The translations under genes were made by a program, and so were the position numbers. From the NCBI GenBank assembly GCA_022839525.1, contig JALHET010000083.1:1-9727 (forward strand): DNA of 9,727 nt. The letters run 5' to 3'. The notes beneath the pieces were generated by a model. The model was not told where the DNA came from, made no database searches, and saw only the letters and a list, made by a program, of their open reading frames with translations. Positions within the stretch are counted from its first letter, which is position 1, and each line of letters begins with the position of its first letter. Shown here piece after piece: positions 1-5,538 of the stretch. Source of the DNA: Lentisphaerota bacterium (lineage in GTDB: Bacteria; Verrucomicrobiota; Kiritimatiellia; RFP12; UBA1067).

Positions 1-411
1 CTCGCTACGGTTATCAACCAGGCTCTGCCCAAGGATCTCTATAAAGGGCAGGGTGGGTTGGGCGTCTCCGTGGCAGTGCTTCGAAATGGCCCGGTGGCGG
101 TTTCGGCGTCGGATGACTTTGTACATCTCACCGTGCCCGTGCAAGTGACGTTCAGCAATGCCCTCTATGAGAGCTACCCGCTCCGGGCCGGACTGAAGTT
201 CAAGGCCAGGATGAAGGTCACTCCGGAATGGCGCCTCAAGACCGAACTGTACTATACCGGCTTGTCGGACAGCCTGGCGGACACCCTCAAGCTCGGGCCG
301 TTGTCCCTGAAACCGAAAGGCATGGTAGAGAGCGTCTCGGAGCCGGTGCAAAGACTTATCGCGCCGATCCTGGACGCCAAGATAAACGACGCTGTTCAAC
401 TGCGCGCCAAG
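1..411 (+). other. DUF4403-like segment joined to the solute-binding domain
   Basis: Residues 1-137 of the visible frame do not look like the start of a sugar-binding protein. They match my memory of the DUF4403 family: an early N-x-x-L-P-x-x-L-Y motif, then a V-x-R-x-G-x-V-x-V strand. After these come L-K-F-K-A-R-M-K-V-x-P-x-W-R-L-K-T (nt about 190-245) and a terminal I-D/N-x-x-I/V-x-L-R-x-x-V-x-x-L-W segment (nt about 376-426). Hand counting gives about 59% G+C for 1-360, against 73% for 661-720 and 80% for 901-960. The join falls at PLWRQAAT (nt 418-441), a stretch that would fit either family. It may be a deletion fusion or an assembly chimera. DUF4403 proteins are usually free-standing envelope proteins of unknown function. 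Confidence 0.6.
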
Positions 412-2643
412 GTGGCGCCGCTCTGGCGGCAGGCCGCGACGCACAAGGGCAAAGTGTACGGCGTGCCGATGGCCGGCGTCTGGTACTACGGCATCGTCTA
501 CCGCAAAGACCTCGTGCGGCAGGCGGGCGTGGATCCGGAACTCGTGCCCGCCACATGGGACGAGTTCTTCCGCTGGTGCCAGCGGCTCACCTTCCCGGCC
601 AAAAAGATCGCGGGCGCGAAAATCCAGCGTGGCCAGCGCGCATTCGGCGCGGAGAACCGCCCCTGGGGCTGGCTGCCGTGGGTGCAGGCCGCAGGCGGCT
701 CACCCATCGTCAATGTGCGCGTCTCCCCCGCCACTGGCAAGGCCTACCGCTTCCCCATGGAGGAAACCCGCTTCCTCGCGCCGGATACCGGCGAGGATCT
801 CTCGCGCGTTGAAGGCGTCTGGCAGGCGGCGTTCGACTCGCCCGAAGCCCTCGCCGCCACCGCGTTTTTTCACCGCCTCGCCTGGTCCCCCTGGCTCCGC
901 GACCCCCAGACCGGCGAACCGGTCGACCTGGCGCCCGCCGACCTTGCCGCCGGCCGCGTGACCCTGCCGGACGGCCGGGTTCACGCATTCGGCGAGAACG
1001 ACGTGATCAAAGGCGTGGTCCGCGCCTTGCCGCGCCTTACGCAGGACTTGCCGCAGCTCTTCGCGCAGGGCGAGGTCGTGGCCCTCTTTTCCGGAGCCGA
1101 ACTGGTGGAGCAGTTGACGCGCGACCTGAACCTCCCCCCCGACATGGTGGGCATCATGCCCTTCCCCGCCGCCAAGCCGGGCATGCCGCCGGTCTTCCAG
1201 GCACACAAGCATTTCTACAGCATGACCGAAGGCGTGGGCCGCAGGCCGAAAGCGGAGCGCGACCTGGTATGGGCATGCGTCGAGCAGCTCGCCAGCGAGG
1301 CCGTGAACGACGAGACTGTGAAACAGAAGGTGCTGGAAGGCCACGCGCGCTGGTGCACACCCGCAGACCTCACGCGCCTGGGGTTCACCGAATACCTCGC
1401 CGAGGTGCCTCCGGGCATCCGCAAAAATTACGACCGTCTCGCACGCGGTGAGATTCTCGCGCGCACCGAACCGTATGCGGGCTTCTGGCAAGCCGTGTCG
1501 GACCTAATCGACCGGCGGCTGCTGGGCATGATGCTGGCCGACACGGGTGAACACTTCGATTACGGGGCGGCGTTGCGCGGTATCAACGAAGACGCCAACC
1601 GCGGCCTCATGTTCCGGATTCCCGAGGCCGTGCTGGAGCGGCAGCGACCGCTCGCGCGGGTGCTCTTCGGCGTGGCCGTGATAACGGCGCTGGCGTGCGT
1701 CTGGCTGCTGCGGAAGCGGCCTGGCACGTCCGACAACAAGCAGCCGCACAGCGGCGGCACCCGCGTCCGGCGCGGGCTCGCGCCGTGGCTGATGCTGGCG
1801 CCGGCGCTGCTGTCGGTCGCGCTCTGGAGCTACTACCCGCTGATCCGCGGCGCGGTGATGGCCTTTCAGGAGTACAAGATCGTGGGCGAGACGCGGTGGG
1901 CCGGGCTCGACAACTTCATCCTCGTGGCCACCGACGCGGGTTTCTGGGCCGGGTGCGGGCGGACGCTGGAATATGTGGGGCTGACGCTGCTGCTCGGCTT
2001 TCTGACGCCCGTGCTGTTGGCGCTCATGCTCTCCGAGATTCCCCGCGGAAAAGTCTTTTTCCGCACGCTCTACTTCCTGCCGCACCTGACGAGCGCGCTG
2101 GTGATCGCGCTCCTGTGGAAGCTGATGTACGACCCCACGGAGAACGGTATGCTAAACCAGATCCTGCTCGCTTTCGGCATGGAACGGCAGACCTGGCTTC
2201 AGGATCCCGCGCTGGCCATGGTGTGCTGCATCCTGCCGGGGGTGTGGGCGGGCGCGGGCATGTCGAGCCTCATCTATGTGGCCGCGCTCCAAGCCCTGCC
2301 TCCGGACTATTACGAGGCCGCGGCCATCGACGGCGCAGGGATCCTGAGCCGCTTCCGCCACATCACGTTCCCGCAGCTCCTTCCGCTGATGGTCATCAAT
2401 TTCGTGGGCGCGTTTATCGCGGCGTTCCAAGGCATGGGCAGCATCTTCCTGCTGACCTTCGGCGGCCCGGGGGACGCGACGAACGTGTTGAGCCTGACCA
2501 TCTGGAAAGAGGCCTACAACAACCTGCGCTTCAGCACCGCCACCACGATGGCGTGGTTTCTCGGCGTCGCGCTCATCGGGTTCACCTACCTCCAGATCCG
2601 CATCCTGCGCAAGGTCGAGTTCCGCCGCGCCGCCACAAATTGA
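1..2643 (+). CDS. ABC sugar transporter, solute-binding domain fused to MalF-type permease (5' partial, chimeric N-terminus)
   Basis: The frame is open from base 1 to the TGA at 2641-2643 (880 visible residues), so the true start lies outside the window; the TTG at 58 is not a credible start. From about residue 143 it reads as a type 1 extracellular sugar-binding protein, with HKGKVYGVPMAG near residues 148-159 and a TWDEFF motif. One membrane segment (about 551-570) follows, then a charged linker, then a MalF/UgpA-like permease from about residue 593. The permease has roughly six hydrophobic segments and an EAA loop (EAAAIDGAG, nt 2314-2340) that would contact the ATPase. Known biology: such proteins import oligosaccharides or polyols with a second permease and an ATPase; neither is encoded here. 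The N-lobe of the binding protein is missing. Residues 1-~137 instead resemble DUF4403 (see separate entry). The permease assignment is secure; the substrate is unknown. Confidence 0.88.
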   Translation, partial: LATVINQALPKDLYKGQGGLGVSVAVLRNGPVAVSASDDFVHLTVPVQVTFSNALYESYPLRAGLKFKARMKVTPEWRLKTELYYTGLSDSLADTLKLGPLSLKPKGMVESVSEPVQRLIAPILDAKINDAVQLRAKVAPLWRQAATHKGKVYGVPMAGVWYYGIVYRKDLVRQAGVDPELVPATWDEFFRWCQRLTFPAKKIAGAKIQRGQRAFGAENRPWGWLPWVQAAGGSPIVNVRVSPATGKAYRFPMEETRFLAPDTGEDLSRVEGVWQAAFDSPEALAATAFFHRLAWSPWLRDPQTGEPVDLAPADLAAGRVTLPDGRVHAFGENDVIKGVVRALPRLTQDLPQLFAQGEVVALFSGAELVEQLTRDLNLPPDMVGIMPFPAAKPGMPPVFQAHKHFYSMTEGVGRRPKAERDLVWACVEQLASEAVNDETVKQKVLEGHARWCTPADLTRLGFTEYLAEVPPGIRKNYDRLARGEILARTEPYAGFWQAVSDLIDRRLLGMMLADTGEHFDYGAALRGINEDANRGLMFRIPEAVLERQRPLARVLFGVAVITALACVWLLRKRPGTSDNKQPHSGGTRVRRGLAPWLMLAPALLSVALWSYYPLIRGAVMAFQEYKIVGETRWAGLDNFILVATDAGFWAGCGRTLEYVGLTLLLGFLTPVLLALMLSEIPRGKVFFRTLYFLPHLTSALVIALLWKLMYDPTENGMLNQILLAFGMERQTWLQDPALAMVCCILPGVWAGAGMSSLIYVAALQALPPDYYEAAAIDGAGILSRFRHITFPQLLPLMVINFVGAFIAAFQGMGSIFLLTFGGPGDATNVLSLTIWKEAYNNLRFSTATTMAWFLGVALIGFTYLQIRILRKVEFRRAATN

Positions 2644-2644
2644 T

Positions 2645-2735
2645 GGTTGCAGGTTATAGGTTGCAGGGAACGCCGATAAAAAAACCTGCGTCCCCGCCAT
2701 CGTGAACGTGAACCCTCAACGTGTAACCTGTAACG
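2645..2735. repeat. Heptad repeat element A (forward block, core, reverse block)
   Basis: Beginning one base after the transporter stop codon, in-phase heptads run GGTTGCA, GGTTATA, GGTTGCA, GGGAACG (2645-2672). After a core (2673-2707) come reverse-orientation heptads GTGAACC, CTCAACG, TGTAACC, TGTAACG (2708-2735). The outer blocks are inverted copies of each other and can form an imperfect stem of about 23 bp. The core carries a second stem, GCAGGGAACGC (2663-2673) against GCGTCCCCGC (2688-2697), with one mismatch and a bulge, and an A7 run between the arms. The core recurs nearly unchanged in element D upstream of pyrF. No T-tract follows, so it is not a textbook intrinsic terminator. Confidence 0.75.
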
Positions 2736-2767
2736 TTCAGGTCCGGCGACGGCCGGACGCTTCCCTC

Positions 2768-2797
2768 TTGTCACCCCCGCCCGCTTTGTGGTGTAAT
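2768..2797 (+). promoter_or_regulatory. Sigma70-type promoter of rnhC
   Basis: The -35 TTGTCA (2768-2773, 5/6 to consensus) is separated by 18 nt from the -10 TGTAAT (2792-2797, 5/6). A start site would fall at about 2803-2807, on or next to the ATG at 2807, which implies a leaderless transcript. The block closely resembles the one upstream of pyrF, including a shared TTTGTGG before each -10. Confidence 0.6.
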
Positions 2798-2806
2798 CAA
2801 TGCGCG

Positions 2807-3787
2807 ATGGAAGCCAAGAAAAATTCGTTCACGTTCGTGTTGGACAAAGACCAGCAGGAGACGCTGAAGATCCTGCTGAAGATGGGCAATTACAGGCCGA
2901 AACAGGTGCCGCACACGATCATCGCGGTTGAAGCCCAGGACTGTGTCGTCAACCTTTACAAGAGCGGAAAATGTCTGATCCAGGGCAAAGGAGCCGAAGA
3001 TTTCGTGCTCTTCTTCCTCGAACCCAACGTGCTCCAGTCCGCCACCGTGGGGTACGAGGAACTCCTGAACCCCGACCTGGTCGCGCCCCACATGGGCATT
3101 GACGAAAGCGGCAAGGGTGACTTCTTCGGCCCGCTCGTGGTCAGCGCGGTCTATGTGGATCCCGACCTCGCCCACGCGATGCAGGATCTCGGCGTCAAGG
3201 ATTGCAAGCAGCTCACGGACAAGTCCGTCTTTTTCATCGGCAACAAGACGCGCCAACTTCTCGGGCCCAAGCGGTTCTCGCTGGTGATGATCGGCCCCGA
3301 GGCCTACAACCGGCTGTACGCCAAAATGCGGAACGTGAACACCCTTCTCGCCTGGGCGCACGCCCGCTGCATCGAGAACCTTCTCGAAACCGTACCCGAC
3401 TGCCCACGCGCGGTGGCCGACCAGTTCGGCGCCAAACAGGTGATCGAGCGGGCGCTCATGAAGAAAGGCCGCTCCATCAAGCTTGAGCAGCGGCACAAGG
3501 CCGAGTCGGACATCGCGGTCGCCGCGGCCTCGGTTCTCGCCCGCGAGGCCTTCCTGCGCGGGCTTGGACGGTTGGGCGAGACGCACGGCATCCAGGCTCA
3601 CAAGGGCGCCTCCGAACATGTGCGCGCCTCCGCCATCGAACTGGTGAAGAAATCTGGCCCCGGGATTCTCCTCAAAACCTGCAAGTGCCACTTCCGCACC
3701 ACCGACCAGGTGCTGGCGGCATGCGGCTCTTCCCGTGCCGCGCTCGGCCCCGAGGGGCAGGCGGTCTCGCGGGTCAAAGAACATTGA
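2807..3787 (+). CDS. rnhC: Ribonuclease HIII
   Basis: This 326-residue protein cleaves the RNA strand of RNA-DNA hybrids in the cytoplasm. The N-terminal ~80 residues fit the TBP-like substrate-binding domain (DUF3378) that separates RNase HIII from RNase HII. The catalytic domain opens with GIDESGKGDFFGPLVV (nt about 3096-3143), whose Asp-Glu pair and G-K-G-D-F-F-G-P are diagnostic of the HIII subgroup. Further family motifs are KDCKQLTDKS, an Asp in ADQFGAKQV, and the acidic ESDIAVAAASVLAR near the C-terminus. The start at 2807 was chosen because it gives the normal family start and length. The frame stays open upstream to 2702, but that stretch is repeat and promoter DNA. No ribosome-binding site precedes 2807, consistent with a leaderless mRNA. 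The stop is followed one base later by repeat array B. Confidence 0.95.
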   Translation: MEAKKNSFTFVLDKDQQETLKILLKMGNYRPKQVPHTIIAVEAQDCVVNLYKSGKCLIQGKGAEDFVLFFLEPNVLQSATVGYEELLNPDLVAPHMGIDESGKGDFFGPLVVSAVYVDPDLAHAMQDLGVKDCKQLTDKSVFFIGNKTRQLLGPKRFSLVMIGPEAYNRLYAKMRNVNTLLAWAHARCIENLLETVPDCPRAVADQFGAKQVIERALMKKGRSIKLEQRHKAESDIAVAAASVLAREAFLRGLGRLGETHGIQAHKGASEHVRASAIELVKKSGPGILLKTCKCHFRTTDQVLAACGSSRAALGPEGQAVSRVKEH

Positions 3788-3788
3788 A

Positions 3789-3886
3789 CGTTACGGGAGA
3801 GAGGTTACACATTACAGGTTACACGTTACTGATTACTGCCCACCTGAAACCTGTAACTTCTAACCTGTAACCTCCCCACTGCCCAC
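3789..3886. repeat. Heptad repeat array B filling a convergent intergenic gap
   Basis: Seven in-phase forward heptads occupy 3789-3837: CGTTACG, GGAGAGA, GGTTACA, CATTACA, GGTTACA, CGTTACT, GATTACT. Four reverse-orientation heptads follow at 3845-3872: TGAAACC, TGTAACT, TCTAACC, TGTAACC. The period continues through TCCCCAC and TGCCCAC to 3886. The two blocks are inverted relative to each other and could form an imperfect stem of about 28 bp. The array lies between the rnhC stop (3787) and the stop of the convergent minus-strand gene (3889-3891). It may serve as a bidirectional terminator, although there is no T-tract. Confidence 0.75.
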
Positions 3887-3888
3887 TG

Positions 3889-4344
3889 CTACTCCACCCA
3901 CTCGCGGGTGCGGCGGATTTCCCAACGCCCCGGCTGCCACGTTTTGCAACGCCGGCCGTACGGGTCAAACGTCTCCACCCAGCACCCCTCGATCCAGACA
4001 CGCTCTTCGCGTTCCTGCCAGTACCCGCGCCGAACCACAACCGGCGCGGGCGCGTACACGATAGCCGGAGGCGCAACAACGACCGGCACAGGCGGCGGGC
4101 ACGCCGGCGGAAAGCCTAGCCGGACCCCGACATGGGGCACGCGGGGGCCATGCCACCCCCGGCGGGGGCCGCCACCCCCCCTGTGCCCGCGCCCCCCGTG
4201 ATTCACGCCCAGCGCCAGAAAGCTACCGTCTCCGCCGCTGATCCCCAGCCCGAAACTCACGCGATCAGCCCGTGCCGTGCCGGTGGCCAGCACACACGCC
4301 GCCGCAACCAAAATTCCAATAGCCGCCTGTGTTGTGTTTTTCAT
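3889..4344 (-). CDS. Small secreted Gly/Pro-rich protein with Trp-rich C-terminus, function unknown
   Basis: This 151-residue protein has a clear Sec signal peptide: KN at the N-terminus, a hydrophobic stretch of Ala, Ile, Val and Leu, and likely cleavage after ATGTARA, around residue 26. The mature part has three zones. The first is Gly/Arg/His-rich (about 35-65). The second is Pro/Val-rich (about 80-105), with repeated VVVAPP/APAPVVV-type strings. The C-terminal zone has regularly spaced aromatic motifs (GYWQEREERVW, GCWVETF, WQPGRWE). Similar Pro/Val linkers followed by G-Y-W or P-G-x-W repeats occur in small periplasmic or surface proteins of many Gram-negatives, but I cannot name a family with a known role. 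The ATG at 4344 is preceded by GAAGGGTGG (4349-4357 on the plus strand, read as minus), a reasonable ribosome-binding site. Its stop is embedded in the edge of heptad array B. Confidence 0.8.
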   Translation of the reverse strand: MKNTTQAAIGILVAAACVLATGTARADRVSFGLGISGGDGSFLALGVNHGGRGHRGGGGPRRGWHGPRVPHVGVRLGFPPACPPPVPVVVAPPAIVYAPAPVVVRRGYWQEREERVWIEGCWVETFDPYGRRCKTWQPGRWEIRRTREWVE

Positions 4345-4365
4345 TTTTCCACCCTTCTGACGCTG

Positions 4366-4388
4366 CCGGGCACTTTCTTACTGCCCGG
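4366..4388 (-). promoter_or_regulatory. Hairpin in the 5' leader of the small secreted protein gene
   Basis: CCGGGCA (4366-4372) pairs perfectly with TGCCCGG (4382-4388) around a 9-nt loop. It lies 21 nt upstream of the minus-strand start codon, just before the ribosome-binding site. It could affect translation or mRNA stability; no known regulator motif is recognised. Confidence 0.4.
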
Positions 4389-4475
4389 ACTCCCGCGCCC
4401 TTTAAACACTTGCATTAAACGGAAGTTTAACCCGTTTATTGCCGCACATGCGGATTTTTTCACCTATTGATTTCG

Positions 4476-4524
4476 GGGTACAGGTTTTTGGTTACACGTT
4501 GCACGTTACAGGTTGCAGGTTAGC
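4476..4524 (+). repeat. Heptad repeat array C
   Basis: Seven consecutive in-phase 7-bp units span exactly 49 nt: GGGTACA, GGTTTTT, GGTTACA, CGTTGCA, CGTTACA, GGTTGCA, GGTTAGC. Unlike arrays A and B it has no adjacent reverse block; the nearest reverse heptads are in element D, about 180 nt downstream. Confidence 0.75.
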
Positions 4525-4577
4525 CCGCCGCCCGCGCTTCGCACGGGAATGTAAATGAGGATAACTTTGGTGGTGTA

Positions 4578-4741
4578 AGTTATAGGCAACCGGTTACGGG
4601 TTACCGGTTGCGGGGAACGCCGAACTTCGAAGTTGGAATTCTGCGTTCAACGTTCGACGTTCTCTACTTTAAAAAACCTGCGTCCCCGCCGTCATGGACG
4701 CGAACCCCAAACGTGCAACCTGTAACTTGAAACCTCAACAC
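4578..4741. repeat. Heptad repeat element D, second copy of the element A core with an insertion
   Basis: Forward heptads 4578-4626 read AGTTATA, GGCAACC, GGTTACG, GGTTACC, GGTTGCG, GGGAACG, CCGAACT. Reverse heptads CCAAACG, TGCAACC, TGTAACT, TGAAACC occupy 4707-4734. Between them, GGGAACGCCGA (4613-4623) and AAAAAACCTGCGTCCCCGCC (4671-4690) match element A, but 46 extra bases (4624-4669) intervene. The insertion holds most of a perfect 12-bp palindrome, AACTTCGAAGTT (4623-4634), and three units of a variant heptad, CGTTCAA, CGTTCGA, CGTTCTC (4644-4664). The forward block also makes a perfect 9-bp hairpin, GCAACCGGT (4586-4594) with ACCGGTTGC (4603-4611). The core stem pairs GCGGGGAACGC (4610-4620) with GCGTCCCCGC (4680-4689), leaving one bulge. 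Confidence 0.75.
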
Positions 4742-4765
4742 GCGAAGCGCGAAACCCTATTCCTG

Positions 4766-4794
4766 TTGCCACCCGCACCTGTTTGTGGCTTAAT
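4766..4794 (+). promoter_or_regulatory. Sigma70-type promoter of pyrF
   Basis: The -35 TTGCCA (4766-4771) is followed by 17 nt and the -10 CTTAAT (4789-4794, 4/6 to consensus). The block aligns with the rnhC promoter over about 30 nt, sharing TTGxCACCC and TTTGTGG. A transcript start near 4801 would leave a leader of about 19 nt containing AAAGGA. Confidence 0.5.
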
Positions 4795-4819
4795 ACGGGC
4801 AACACAAAGGATGGGTAGC

Positions 4820-5530
4820 ATGGCCGAACTGATTGTCGCACTCGATGTCGCTTCCACCGCCGAGGTCATCCGGGCCGTTGAACGGCTCGGCGACACGGTC
4901 TCTTTCTACAAAATCGGCCTGGAACTTTTCAGCGCCGAAGGCCCAGACGTGGTCCGCGCCGTCAAGGGGCGCGGCAAAAAAGTTTTTCTGGACCTGAAGC
5001 TGCACGACATCCCGCGCACGGTGGAGCGGGCCGTCAAGGCCGGCGCGGCGGTGGGTGTGGATCTGATGACCCTGCATGCCGCCGGGGGCAAAGCCATGGT
5101 TTTCGCGGCCAAGAACGCGGCTCTCGCCTGCGGGGCGGGCGCGCCTAAACTTCTGGCCGTCACCATGCTGACCAGCCTTGATGCGTCGGACCTCGCGGAC
5201 ATCGGCGTGGCGCGCACCATGACGGAACAGGTGGAGGCGTTGGGACGGCTCGCGTGTATGAACGGCGCGGACGGCATTGTCTGCTCACCCAAAGAGGTGG
5301 CGCGCATGCGGACGGTGCTCGGCTCCGGCGCATTGCTGGTCACGCCCGGCGTGCGTCCCGCCGGCGCGGCGGCCGGAGACCAGAAGCGCGTGGCCACGCC
5401 GGCTCAAGCGGTGCGAGACGGCTCGACGCACCTTGTCGTGGGGCGTCCGATCCTTGAAGCGGACGACCCCTGCGCCGCAGCCCGCGCCATTGTGGAAGAG
5501 ATGACCCTCGCGTCCGCCGTCACACCCTGA
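4820..5530 (+). CDS. pyrF: Orotidine 5'-phosphate decarboxylase
   Basis: This 236-residue enzyme converts OMP to UMP, the last step of de novo pyrimidine synthesis, in the cytoplasm. The sequence opens with LIVALDV, the first barrel strand with its substrate-binding Asp. FLDLKLHDIPRTV (nt about 4987-5025) carries the catalytic Asp-x-Lys-x-x-Asp set of the short, class I PyrF family. TLHAAGG, the LLVTPGVRPAG strand and the C-terminal phosphate-binding VVGRPI complete the pattern, and the length is typical. The start at 4820 was preferred: AAAGGA (4806-4811) lies 8 nt upstream, and the product begins right at the first strand. ATG 4811 in the same frame would add only MGS, and the frame opens further upstream only through repeat DNA. 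It stands alone, not in a pyr operon, and converges on the protease gene with 8 nt between stops and no visible terminator. Confidence 0.95.
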   Translation: MAELIVALDVASTAEVIRAVERLGDTVSFYKIGLELFSAEGPDVVRAVKGRGKKVFLDLKLHDIPRTVERAVKAGAAVGVDLMTLHAAGGKAMVFAAKNAALACGAGAPKLLAVTMLTSLDASDLADIGVARTMTEQVEALGRLACMNGADGIVCSPKEVARMRTVLGSGALLVTPGVRPAGAAAGDQKRVATPAQAVRDGSTHLVVGRPILEADDPCAAARAIVEEMTLASAVTP

Positions 5531-5538
5531 GGCGCGCG

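Larger units (their letters stand above)
4345..4819. other. Divergent intergenic region between the small secreted protein gene and pyrF
   Basis: No convincing gene was seen in these 475 nt. From the left they contain the minus-strand leader hairpin, then a second inverted repeat, TAAACGG (4416-4422) with CCGTTTA (4432-4438). Next is CCGC-acat-GCGG followed by A and T6 (4442-4460), a weak terminator-like motif on the plus strand. Heptad arrays C and D and the pyrF promoter follow. A minus-strand promoter for the secreted protein must lie around 4400-4440, but only poor matches (TTAAAC/TTTAAA, 18-nt spacing) are visible. Confidence 0.6.

Noticed and set aside
700..1491. Long minus-strand frame opposite the transporter gene
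   Set aside because: It is a GC-rich shadow of the solute-binding domain with no motifs; the plus strand carries clear family signatures.
2702..2806. In-frame N-terminal extension of RNase HIII starting MNVNPQRVTCNV
   Set aside because: It is translated repeat and promoter DNA. The matching extension before pyrF (4694, MDANPKRATCNL) looks similar only because both translate the same repeat core.
2771..3784. Minus-strand frame of 337 codons opposite rnhC
   Set aside because: It mirrors the codon pattern of a certain gene on the other strand and has no recognisable domain.
4442..4460. Intrinsic terminator on the plus strand (CCGC-acat-GCGG with T6)
   Set aside because: The stem is only 4 bp and no plus-strand gene ends nearby; kept only as a remark in the intergenic entry.
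2645..4741. CRISPR array
   Set aside because: The units are 7 bp and contiguous; there are no 25-40 bp repeats with unique spacers and no cas genes.
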